From Echinometra lucunter (taxonomy: Eukaryota; Echinodermata; Echinoidea; Camarodonta; Echinometridae), in the NCBI GenBank assembly GCA_029962745.1, contig CM057151.1, forward strand, positions 32,422,964 through 32,486,963: a DNA stretch of 64,000 nt, in the 5' to 3' direction. A model generated the notes under the pieces. The model was not told the DNA's origin, did no database searches, and worked only from the letters and a program-made list of their open reading frames with translations. How positions within the stretch are numbered: the stretch's first letter is position 1; each line of letters begins with the position of its first letter. Position numbers and translations under genes: made by a program. Shown here piece after piece: positions 1-10,347 of the stretch.

Positions 1-840
1 GACATGTTCTTGAAGATCATGGTGACACATGTGGTTCTTTACAACGGTTTTACAATACTGAATAAGCTCTCTCATCTCTATTACTGAAAACGCAAGCAGT
101 GTTTGCTACTTCATGTCTGTTGCTTTCAGATATCCATAATGATCATAACATTTTCATTTGAAAGAAAAAAAAAATCAGCTGCCATAAAAGTACTTAGGGG
201 TCCAAGCTACTTATTCACTCTTCAATGAGCATAGCTTTATTTCTGCACGTGGTTGAAACTCAATTTACCCAGTGGACTATATTTAGTGAAGACATGATTC
301 ATTCATGCTGAATCATCCACAAACTTGCTGGTACCGTCAGCTTTCTCATAATCAAATGATTACCCCTCTTATGATACCGCAATGTTTCCGTTGCACCGAT
401 GGAGTATACATAATTATACTTCTCCATATTCGACACGCGATCATTCTGCGTTCTAAAGTCCCAAAGAGTAAAAACCTGTCGCCTACCAGTGAACAACTAG
501 TTGGTTGTCAGTGGTTGGAAAATGTTTTTTTTTTTTAGCAGTCCTCTAAAGGTTGTTATCGGCCGGCGACTAGTTGCTACTCGTTTTTGGTCGGCAAGAG
601 GTTTTCGAAGTTGCATCGAAAACCTTTTGCTAACCGAAATGGTCGTCAAAAGGCCTTTTTAAAGTCTTTAATCCATCGTGCAAAAGTAGCAGTCTTTGCA
701 TGTTGCCGGTGAAGCCGATCAGTTCCTACAGTCGGTGAGCTTCAGCAGCGATTCGGCAACAAGGTGTTGGCGACCTATAGACCACCGTTAGCCGATACCA
801 CTGTTCGCGGACCACAGGGATTTCCTTTGTCTTCTGATAG
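1..840. other. Intergenic, no gene recognised
   Basis: I see no coding pattern. From about 555 to 830 the sequence becomes CG-richer with repeated CGGC/GTCG motifs and resembles 2,570-2,730, so both may be parts of one old element split by the G-run array between them. That relation is weak. Confidence 0.4.
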
Positions 841-872
841 TGGCCCCAGGGGCGGCGCCAATGTATTTTGAC

Positions 873-891
873 GGGGGGGGGGGGGGGGGGG
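873..891 (+). repeat. G homopolymer (19 bp)
   Basis: A pure G run. Other G-runs of 8-18 bp follow near 1,064, 1,216, 1,659, 1,902 and 2,449, and C-runs near 1,090. These are quadruplex-prone and hard to sequence. Confidence 0.9.
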
Positions 892-1200
892 AATGCAAGA
901 TGACACATAGGTGAATTCATTGACGTTTTAAATGAACAAATAGGGGTATTATATAGTTTCAAGCCCCAGGTCTCTCTTTTCCCACCCTCTTCTTTCTTCT
1001 TCCTCGTATTTTTCTTCTTTATCTTCTTTCTTTTTTTCTTTTTTTTTAATCACTTGAAAAATCGGGGGGGGGGGGCATTCGCCCCTGCCCCCCCCCCCTG
1101 TAGCACCGCCCTTGAGTGGCCCATACGTAAAACACCCTCATCACTAATCACAGAGGCACAGAGGCACAGAGATGGCGACAAGGATCGGAGGGGCGTAACA

Positions 1201-1950
1201 GGTACCTGTTATCGGGGGGGGGGGGGGCAGAGCCGAAAATTTCCCGGTAACTAGTCTATGTCTAGAATCTGTGGCGTATAGCTAGGACTGAATTTTAGGA
1301 GGACGGTAGTGCTCCACCGGTGTAAATCCAATTTAAGGAGTGGGGGATGAAAAACTTTTTTAACAATTTTTGTTCCCTATCACACACAGTTTGATTTCAA
1401 TTCTGCGAGCGAGCGAAGCAAGCGAGCAGAAAATAACCACTTTTCCGGTTTTGAATCGCATTTTCGAATGAAAATTCTAAAATATGACCAAAGAGCAAAG
1501 CGAGCGAGCAAAAAATAACCACTTTTCTCGATTTTGATCGCTCCCTAGGGGGAGGGTGCAGGGAGGGGGGAGTTTCCCCCCTCCCGCGCAAAGCGCGGAA
1601 GCTCCGACGTTTCTTCACTGTCAGTTCCCGCTCTTCTTACGCTCTCTGCCTGTTATCGGGGGGGGGGGGGGGGGAGGGGGCACACGCATAGCCAAAAATT
1701 TCCCGGTAATTAAATCTAGAATCAGTGGTGTAGCTAGGATTTCATTTAGGAGGACGATGGTGCAAAACGCGCTCCTTAGGCATGCTAGGGGGAGGGTGCA
1801 GGGATGGTGATTTTCCCCTCCCGCGCGAAGCGCGGAAGCTCTGACGTTTCTTTGCATCGTTCGTTATCTGTTCCCAGTCTCATACATTCTCTGCCTGTTA
1901 TGGGGGGGGCGGGGGCAGAGCCAAAAATTTCCCGGTAACTAAGTCTAGAA
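1201..1950 (+). repeat. GC-rich tandem array, unit about 240 bp
   Basis: The phrase CTGTTAT-G(n)-CAGAGCC followed by AAATTTCCCGGTAA and TCTAGAAT recurs at about 1,202, 1,649 and 1,890. A second phrase, GGGGGAGGGTGCAGGGA then GCGCGAAGCGCGGAAGCTC, recurs at about 1,549 and 1,788. Both give a period of about 240 bp; the first interval is about two units. The phrases GTGTAGCTAGGAT and AGGAGGAC recur in each unit. Confidence 0.8.
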
Positions 1951-2098
1951 ATAGAATATGCGGAGGTGAGCCCGCACCGCGAGTTGCTTGTTGCGAAGCC
2001 CTTAGCGGGTGGGGCCCCTGATGGGGGTCTACAGGGAAAGCCACTGCGGGGGGTCCAGGGAGTGGAGCCCCCGGAAACTCCGGGGTTTTGGTACTAAA

Positions 2099-2412
2099 TT
2101 TTTCCTCATTTCTTTTGTTTCCCTTTGCTTTCTTCTTTTTTTCCTCCTTTCCCTCTTTTCCCTCTCTCTCTTCTTCTTCTTTCTCACCTGTCTCCTTTTT
2201 TCTTTCCCTTTCTCCTCCTTCCTTTCCCTTTCTCCTTCTTTCTTTCCCTTTCTCCTTCTTTCTTTTCCTTTCTTCTTCTTTCTTTTCCTTTCTCCTTCTT
2301 TTTTTCCCTTTCTCCTTTCTTTTCCTTTCTTCTTCTTTCTTTTACTTTCTTCTTCTTCCTTTCCCTTTCTCCCTTCCTTTTTCTTCCTTTCCCTCCCTTT
2401 CATTTTTTTCCC
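2099..2412 (+). repeat. 310-bp polypyrimidine-polypurine tract
   Basis: Almost only C and T on the plus strand, built from TTTCCCTTTCTCCTTC-like units. The overlapping long open frames (Phe/Leu/Ser or Lys/Arg/Glu only) are composition artefacts. Such mirror-symmetric tracts can form triplex (H-)DNA. Confidence 0.9.
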
Positions 2413-3199
2413 GGTGGTTTGGTGGATTTTCCCGCTGAAATCCTTCCGGGGGGGGGGGGCACTCTGCCCCCCTGCCCCCCGGTTGTTACGCCACTGCAGG
2501 ATCGTTTGCCAACTTTCCCAAGAGCGATTGAACCATTAAAAAAAAAATTATGGCCTAGATAACCAGTCCCAAATCTGTTTGCAGCCGATTGACATCCTTT
2601 CTGAAATGGATCGGCGCCCAGTCGCCAAATTAAATATTTCAGATTTCGAGGTTTCAGCCGGCAATTGTCGCCTGGTTGCAGCTTTTTCTCGGTTGCCGCT
2701 GGTCGGCGACCAATCGTCACTCTGGTGAGACGAAAGGCTTCAACGAAGCAGAAGAATATAATCAGCAAACACAGTGATGTTCTTTTTAATATTCTCTTAC
2801 TGTACTGAAATACAAAGCATATCCCTGTTTTCGTTTTCAATGGGCAGTTATACATGGATATCTGAAATTTCACAAGTTGTTAGTATTCACGTCCTATGCG
2901 TAATTCTTTAGCTCCCAATATACTTCTTATTTATAATGCTTTTTCTTCCACATACAGTGACTTGGGCTTGTACCTCCTTGGTTGTTATAAGTGTTATTCG
3001 GATAGAATTTTCACATTACAGAAAAAGAGCTATTCGCTTGATAACAAAGTCTTATAACCCTCACTCTGCATTCCTTAAACAAAATTTATCAAACCTGTAA
3101 AATATAATGCTTTAATACAAATTGTAATCATTATGTATGTGTAAAAACCGCTTACATTCCCCTTATACTACTGATATAATTTTTCTATCAATTTCAAAT

Positions 3200-3362
3200 T
3201 TAATTCTTATCACACTATATCTGCTGATGATTTTTCACTTCACCTAAATACGAACATCCTATGTAAAATCCACTCTCTTTTTTTCACTGGCCCTAAACTG
3301 TGGAGTTCTTTACCGAGAGGAATTCAGTGTCGCTCCATTCTTTTAAATGTACTACCTGATGA
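3200..3362 (+). pseudogene. LINE ORF2 C-terminal remnant
   Basis: On the plus strand a frame reads FFTGPKLWSSLPRGI and then RSILLNVLP. GPKLWNSLP followed by I is the usual C-terminal signature of CR1/L2/jockey-type LINE ORF2 proteins. Only about 30 residues are readable. It lies opposite in strand to the larger LINE at 4.3-8.1 kb. Confidence 0.6.
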
Positions 3363-3530
3363 TAGATAGATCAAATATTGAATCAACTAAAAATAGTAGA
3401 GACAGGAAAAAATAGAATCTGATAACGCTAAATAATGTCTATGATGATGTTCTAGATCTCATATTAACATGCTTTTATCATTGTTATCATGTCTTCGGCG
3501 TTCCCAAAGAAGGGGTTAAACACCCAGCTA

Positions 3531-3739
3531 CACTCTAAAAACTAAAATGTTAAATCATTCAAAGGGCCGAGGAGTGACCCTTTTTTCAAAATGGTAGATT
3601 AACACTTGGAACATGCTGGATCCAACGCTATAAAGGTTTACTCTCCCATGCATGTTAAAAGGGTTATTCTTACATTTTGAAAATGTAGTCACTCCTCGGC
3701 CCCTTTAAAAAGTGATTTAACATTTTAGTTTTTAGAGTG
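3531..3739. mobile_element. Palindromic MITE with TA target duplication
   Basis: The left end CACTCTAAAAACTAAAATG is the exact reverse complement of the right end at 3,721-3,739. Both are flanked by TA (3,529-3,530 and 3,740-3,741). The inner arms also pair (GGGCCGAGGAGTGA against TCACTCCTCGGCCC), so the element folds into one long hairpin. TA duplication suggests a Tc1/mariner-type source. Confidence 0.88.
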
Positions 3740-4326
3740 TATATGGGGAAGCCTGTGCATACCCCTCCCCCTTCCTCGCCTAGAAAAAGAATCCATACAA
3801 CTGACTAATGGGTCTACAATACATAAAGCTGCATATTTATTTGTATATTTATTTATTTTATTTTCTGCATGGTTCGACAGATTACATAGTATGATCATGA
3901 CCACAGCAAACAGTAATAAACACAACTGGAAAAAAAAGGATCATTATACATGTAACTTTGTAAATAATAGAGAAACATACAGAGGTATGACAATATAAGC
4001 TTAATGCTTGAGACGTTGCCATACCTTAGCCTCCAAAATATATATTTTCATAAAATGGTTGGGGGGGGGGGGAAGAACTAAAGTCAAACTAACTAACTAT
4101 TAACTACTATAATATGACTAAACTAGATAAATTAACTTATACAACATTCAAGGATATATAATGAACTGTTATGCCCGAAAATTAAAACATAAACATGTAC
4201 AAAATAAGTATGAAAGGTCTTACTATTAGAAAGAAAATGATCTAATACTAAGCATAAGCATAACAAACAACAATGACTGTGATACAGTAATTATATCCTT
4301 GAGATAAGCAGGCGCTTAATTGTACT

Positions 4327-4920
4327 TTAGAAGGAATGCACGGTCAATAAATTTCGAGAATCAGTAGGTAGAGAATTCCAAACATCGGGGCCGTTATGTC
4401 TGATAGACTTTTGAGCCAACACCGTGCGAGGACTGGATAGATGCATATTAGTTGCTTGTTTTGTGGGATATGTATTTTGTTGAAACATAGAAGAAAAGGT
4501 GGCGGGTAACAATTTGTTATTAAAGCGATACATAAAGAGGGAAGTTTGAAGAAAATGAATATCATTAACAGTCAGGCTTTGAAGATCAATAAACAGGGGG
4601 CGTGTGTGATCACGGAAACCAGCTCCAGCACATAAACGAATGACGTTCTTTTGCAACAACAGAATTGTATTTGTGGCACTCCTGGATGTTGCCCAGAGAA
4701 TATTACAATATGAAATGTAAGGTAGAATAAGAGTATTGTATAAAATACTGTAATATTTTATAAGATACAAGATATTTAACTTTATATAAAATGCCAATAT
4801 TTCGAGAATTGCCTTACTTGTGTGCTTCAAATGATCACTCCAGTTAAGTTGATCGTTAATGTATACTCCTAGGAACTTAGTGGATGTCTTTCTTTCTAAC
4901 AAGACACTGTCAAGTTCCAC
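4327..4920 (-). pseudogene. LINE ORF2 C-terminal region
   Basis: 197 codons with KFLGVYINDQLNWSDH (the thumb FLGv.iD..L.w..Hi motif), PYISYCNILW, LQKNVIRL and GPDVWNSLP. All are standard downstream of the RT in CR1/L2/jockey LINEs. It is frameshifted from the catalytic core. Confidence 0.92.
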
Positions 4921-5018
4921 ACTGAAATTTAGGTTACTTCATGACTTCCTACCTATGAAATGTATATAATTTATTTTCAAAACATTCAGAGATAACATAT
5001 TACTCCGAAACCAGTTAG

Positions 5019-5285
5019 CTATAGTTTTGGAAGTTCGGCATTAATGGTGTTTTCAAGGATATTAACGTCACGATGAGATAGGAAAACACTTGTATCATCA
5101 GCAAACAATATATAATTCAATGCGGTTGATACATTACAAATATCATTGATATAAATCAGAAACAACAATGGGCCTGATATCGAACCTTGCGGTACACCAC
5201 ACTTTAAGAATGATATATCGGAGTTAGCAAAGTTATAACATGTGTATTGCCTCCTATTAGAAAGATAACTCGACTGCACGATGCA
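5019..5285 (-). pseudogene. LINE reverse transcriptase, catalytic core
   Basis: The frame reads SYLSNRRQYT, GVPQGSISGPLLFLIYIND and LFADDT (at 5,091-5,105), which are RT motifs B and C with the catalytic Asp pair. The part of the same open frame to the right of 5,285 reads as repeats of Gln/Ser/Ile and belongs to the inserted repeat. Confidence 0.92.
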
Positions 5286-6190
5286 TTGACTGACTGATCT
5301 GTCAGTTGATGTATTAATGGGCTGATTGTGGATTGATTGATTGATCGATTGAATGTTCTGTAGTGTTATTAATTTGGTACTTTTATTCTTGACTGAATGA
5401 CTGGCATGTGTGTGTGAGTTGTCAATTGTGTTCTTTAAAGATCTTGATGTAATTTTGCACATTAGTTCTCATCCATGCATAAAGCAGTGAAATCACTAAA
5501 ATTATGACTGAAAGTTGATTCAAGCTTCCTAGACTATCAAAATCTTATCATAATTTTCTGCAAAAGAGTAATTTGTTTGAATAGGAGTATTATTCGGACT
5601 GCTGTTTAATAGTCCCTCTTTTAATAGGTGCAACTGATAGATTAATCAGTCAATGCATCAGTCGGTCATCCAACCATTCAGCCGTCAGTCAGTCAATCAA
5701 CAAGTTAATAAGGTATTCAATCAACAGGCAATCCACCAATTGATTGATCAAATTATTGACAAATAAAATGCTCAAAATATGGATCATTCAACTATCCAGT
5801 CATTCATTAACCATTCAGTCACTCAGTCAACTAGTCAATCAATAAGGTAATCATTTAATCAACAGCCAATTAATCACTGATTTATCAAATTATTGACAAA
5901 TAAAATGCCCAAACAATCAGTCAGTCAGTCACCCTGTCAGGCAGTCGGGTAACACTGTGGCAAAGAGCAATTTCTGTGAATGGGAGTACTTATTGACTCT
6001 GGTTTAATTGTCCCTCTTCTTTCAATTTGGCGCAAGTAATTTTTTACACTCTGAACAAAAACAGTCAATGTTCGGCCAAGCGTGAATTAAAATTTGTTTT
6101 CTGAGTGGCACTTGATAGATGAGCCCACTGGGCATCTATCAACATGAAAAACTCTTCGAAGTGTTTTGGAATATAATTGTTATAATTTTT
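5286..6190. repeat. CAGT/CAAT-rich repeat inserted in the LINE RT
   Basis: The stretch separates RT motif A from motif B, which normally lie only some 40-60 residues apart. It consists of degenerate AGTCAGTCAATCAA runs. Longer phrases recur: ATCAAATTATTGACAAATAAAATG near 5,746 and 5,885, and GAAT(A/G)GGAGTA...TTTAAT.GTCCCTCTT near 5,579 and 5,976. Confidence 0.75.
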
Positions 6191-6788
6191 TCAAAAGTGT
6201 AACGTTTCTATATACACACTGTATAGAGGAATTGAATGGTCAAGGGTGTCAAACGCCTTGCTGAGATCCATGAATACACCAATAACATGCTCACGATTAG
6301 CTAGAGAACTGGACACATGGTCATAGAATTTCAACAATGCAAGGTCTGTCGAGTGAGACCTGCGAAATCCAAACTGGTTAGGATTAAGAAGTTTGTTTCT
6401 GTCAAGAAAGCAAATTAGCCCATCATATACAATTCTCTCCAATATTTTTGAAAACTAGGCAATATCGAGATTGGTCTATATATAGTTAATAAGTAATGGC
6501 GGAGGTGCTATCCCTTTTATGAACAGGAATAATCTTAGCTAGCTTGAAGGAAGGAGGAAACACACCATTTGATATGGACAGATTACAGATATGTCAAAGA
6601 GGTGTTAGGATTGAGCCAATGATTTGTTTTAGCAGCGTCGAACTAATTTCATCATGCCCGGAAAACCTACTGTTTTTAAGAGACTTGACAATATTTAATA
6701 TCTCAAGATGATCAGTTGGCCCACGGAAAAAAGAAAATTGAAACTTCTCTTGCAGATATTCCTTGAATATCATTGTGATAGGAATCAT
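6191..6788 (-). pseudogene. LINE reverse transcriptase, N-terminal half
   Basis: Two frames: one with FSGHDEISSTLLKQI (the sxGpDgi motif 0 region) and one with NQFGFRRSHSTDLAL and VFMDLSKAFDTLDHS, which is RT motif 2a/A with the first catalytic Asp. The reading breaks off right after the DH motif, where the insertion begins. Confidence 0.9.
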
Positions 6789-7016
6789 TTTCTTCGCTTG
6801 GTTTGAGCCTATGTTAACAAAGTAGTCATTAAATACGTTAGCAATATCATCTGCAGAAGTAAGCTCATTATCCTCGTGGATAAATTTTTGGGCAGGTTCA
6901 GACTTACTTCGCTTACATAATAATGTATTTGATAACTTTCCAGGTTAAGGGCATATTACCTCTGACATTTTCGAACTGTCTAGAGTACAAACTCCGCGAT
7001 GACCTTATTATAGACG

Positions 7017-7358
7017 TCAATTTATTATGATATTTCTTGTATTTCTCAATGTTCTCTTGAGAAAGTTTCTTAACACTCCTTTTGTATAATCAAAAGAAGA
7101 AATTTTCTTCTTTAATTTGATAAATTGTAGTATGCCTCTCGTAATCCATGGATGTTTGCCTAAGCTTCTGTTATTTATCTTTACAAATGGAACGATTCTA
7201 TCAAAATGATGGTAAAATTTCCTACTAAATAAATCAAAAGCTCTTTCAACATCACTACATTCCAATACATCAGACAAATTCTCTGACAAATAAGTATCAT
7301 TTAAGCTTGAAATATTGCCTTCAGTGAACTTACACTTTTGTGCATTTTTCTTTTTCAA
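7017..7358 (-). pseudogene. LINE ORF2 linker between endonuclease and RT
   Basis: An open frame of 113 codons with HPWITRGI, the typical kxPWxT/WxTxxI region between endonuclease and RT in CR1/L2/jockey elements, followed by a Lys/Arg-rich helix. It is shifted in frame from the endonuclease. Confidence 0.8.
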
Positions 7359-8113
7359 TGAACTTTAGAATGTATATAAAGCATGCAGAAGACAGGTAGA
7401 TGATCACTATAGAATAAACCAGACTGGGAATAATCTTTGCTGGTTTTCACAAAAATGTTATCCAGAAGTGTCGATGAACGGTCACTTATTCTTGTAGGTT
7501 TATCAATCATTGCACATAAGGCATTAGAATCAAGTATATTTTGGAAACGGAGAGTATTTGCATTTTCTGCCAATAGATCTACATTAAAATCACCCATTAT
7601 GTATACATATTTATCAGAAGTATTAATAGCTGCCAAGAGCGAATCAAAGTCTGTGGGAAAAGTATCAATATCGGTGTGAGGGGGTCTATATATTATATAC
7701 ACAACGAAATTTTTATCTGAGGACAAGTCAATTTCAATACACAAAAGCTTAGCACCTTGACTTTGGAAGGAAAGATCCTCCCTGAGTTTGAAAGAAATCT
7801 TGTCAGAGACATAGAAGAGAACACCTCTACCACGTCCATTTTGCCTGTCTTTACGAACTAATTGGTAACCTTCTATAAGAAACAAAGGAGGTTAATAAGT
7901 ATTCAACCATGTCTCAGATATACCTGTTATGGAGCAATCAAATTTCAGAGAAGATAACAGCACATTAAAATTTTCCAAACTTTTGGAGAGGCTCCTTGCA
8001 GTACAGTGTAAGAAGCTTAAACATTGCGACTGTTTTGCAAAAATAGGGTAATCATTTGGAACATAGTACCTACTATCAATGTTTTGTTGTAATTGATATT
8101 CCTCTAAGATCAT
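7355..8113 (-). pseudogene. LINE endonuclease domain, one in-frame stop
   Basis: The frame reads SISETW-like GISETWLNTY, stop, then RGRGVLFYVS, YRPPHTDIDTF, MGDFNVDLLA and SDHLPVF. These are the APE endonuclease motifs: the Glu of ETW, GDFN and SDH with the catalytic His. The stop at 7,892-7,894 lies in the same frame as the downstream part, so it is a simple nonsense change. The domain nicks target DNA to prime reverse transcription. Confidence 0.9.
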
Positions 8114-8454
8114 TAAGCATCATAGTGGTAATCAAAATAGACCTAACACTAACAAGCACTGCTAATGGATACATGTACATGCAATTCAACATATTTAACA
8201 AGACATAACGAAGGGCAGAAGGAAAGACAATTTGAAAATTGAAATACTAGTACAGACTGCGTACATGTGATATATACAAATAAGCAAAAAGTGAAGAACA
8301 TGGGAAAAAGTAAACACAAGGCCATGCCCACAAAACATTGTAAATACAAAAAATAAAAATAAAAAAGGCGATGACAGTAAACCTCTCCTATGAGATATAT
8401 TTACAGAATTCATAGCTCACACAATGTAAGAAAAAACATACTATATCTTGGAAC

Positions 8455-8511
8455 AGAGAGAGAGAGAGATAGAGAGAGAGAGCGAAAGATAGATAGAGAC
8501 AGAGAGAGACA

Positions 8512-8563
<52 letters not shown>

Positions 8564-8579
8564 GAAGAGAGAGAAAGAG
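8455..8579 (+). repeat. (AG)n microsatellite with GACA/GATA variants
   Basis: About 125 bp of GAGA repeats, with interruptions CAGAGA and GATAGA. Overlapping open frames of Arg/Glu or Leu/Ser are artefacts. Confidence 0.95.
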
Positions 8580-8836
8580 TCTTTGGTCCGAACAATGGTC
8601 CAATCGAGACAAAGTTTAGCCTGGCACTGCGCTCACTCAGAAAAGATGTTGAAAGGTCCATAAATCGTTCAGAGGTGACTAATCACAAAGATAAATAAAT
8701 CATCCACAGCATGCCGAGGATTACGCTCAAACCCCCTTCGCAACCCTTTGAAACAATGAGCATACATCAGAATAAATATAGCTTATGCATTTTTCATTCC
8801 TTCATCTATTCATATAGTCACTTTGCCTCCGCTCTT

Positions 8837-8857
8837 CCCCCCCCCCCCCCCCCCCCA
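8837..8857 (+). repeat. C homopolymer (21 bp)
   Basis: Pure C run, followed by a short (TTTC)n tract at 8,947-8,971. Confidence 0.95.
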
Positions 8858-9010
8858 TTCTCACTTTCTCACCTTTTCATCCCATTTACCACTATCAGTC
8901 CTTTCGTCCCGAGGCAAAATGAAGTCCCCTTCATTCTGATGACCATTCTTTCTTTCTTTCTTTCTTTCTTTTCATTTCAAGTAGCATTTAGTTTCAGCTT
9001 TGATCACCCG

Positions 9011-9178
9011 GGCACCGTTTCATGAAGGTTGTCAGCACTGACAAGTTGTCAGTCACTGACAGTTACCATAGTAACAGTCAGTGACCAGTGCTTCTCAGCC
9101 AATCAAAACCAAGGATTTTACTGAAATTGTCAGTGACTGACAACTTGTCAGTGCTGACAACTTTCATGAAACAGTGCC
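9011..9178. mobile_element. Palindromic MITE (foldback, 168 bp)
   Basis: The left arm GGCACCGTTTCATGAAGG then TTGTCAGCACTGACAAG is the near-exact reverse complement of the right arm ending CATGAAACAGTGCC. Arms are about 50 bp. The centre contains GCCAATCAAAACC, a motif shared with the MITE at 27.6 kb. Confidence 0.88.
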
Positions 9179-9179
9179 T

Positions 9180-10297
9180 CGTTCTGATCAGTTCATTCCA
9201 ATTCGCTTGGCAACAAGAACCCGTCTTGTCTGAGTTGGTCTGACATTTTTTTTTCGAAAAAGAAACTTTGGCAAATCAGGTACGATATGCATTACTCGGG
9301 CTCCGTAAGATAATATTTGACGAAAGGCGCAACCTCTGGTCCCCACCCATCCCTCAATGTTCTAAACTTGAATGTCGTCCCTCTTTGTCATCTCAGTATG
9401 AAGTAGAGATATTTAGAGTTATGATACGAGGGGGGGGGGGGGGAGAATGCAGAGGGGACAGTGGGAGGTAGTAAAAATGACATTCAAACATTAAATTGAC
9501 TAAATTGATAATGGCATAGAGTCAGCTACTTGTATGACATTTTTCAATTTTATCGCTCGTTTGAATACCATTTAAAAATTTTGAATGGACTTTGAATAAT
9601 TAACTCACATTTCATTGACACTGCTGTGGAAGCCTAAGCAAAATACGAGAATGGTTAAAAACACTAACGTATTTAAAGGAGGGGCAAGGATGCAGCCCCA
9701 CCCCCTCCCCCGAAGTTAATTGCCAAGCAAGTATGAAAGTAATGATTGACTTTTCTGTAGTGAGTGAATTACAGGAATAGATCAGCAAATTGCTGCAAAA
9801 ATAATACAAATTATGAAAATTTTTCTGAAAATTTCAACCCTCGGTGGCGACTAGTGTGCGGCCTTATAGGGTGATGTTATGTATGGGTTATGAAACCAAA
9901 CGTCAAAAAGGATGCAGGTGAACTCCAAAGGACAATACTTAACGCCATTGTCATACGCCACTAATAAACAGATGAGTGGACAGAAATAGTTTTACATGCT
10001 ATCCTTCATCCATACAAGATTATACAGAATATCATCACCTCATCAAAAGGCTTGAATAAATGAGTAAAGCCAACGTTTCCACCTGAAAAGCCGGTATTCA
10101 TTTTCAATGCGTTCAAACAAATAATATTTATTATTCCCTTTTAAATGTTTTTCCAAGATCCCTCTCTTGTCATATCCTCCCGTCGCACTTTCGTCTATGT
10201 GATTTCATCTTTTGCACAAATTGTGCCTCGGGCAGGGCATAATGATTTCAAGTGGATTTGGCGTCCTGCAAATATTGTTATTATTACCATCATCATT

Positions 10298-10347
<50 letters not shown>

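Larger units (their letters stand above)
4327..8113 (-). mobile_element. Degenerate non-LTR retrotransposon (CR1/L2/jockey-type LINE)
   Basis: The order along the minus strand is APE endonuclease (8,113-7,355), linker (7,358-7,017), then reverse transcriptase pieces (6,788-6,191 and 5,285-5,019) and the C-terminal region (4,920-4,327). In-frame stops and frameshifts make it inactive. An insertion of about 0.9 kb interrupts the RT. The 3' part probably runs left to about 3.75 kb, ending next to the palindromic MITE. Confidence 0.9.

Noticed and set aside
2009..2562. Long open frames of Phe/Leu/Ser (plus) and Lys/Arg/Glu (minus)
   Set aside because: They merely translate the polypyrimidine tract in several frames; composition explains the absence of stops.
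8388..8698. Arg/Glu- and Leu/Ser-run open frames
   Set aside because: (AG)n microsatellite translated in several frames.
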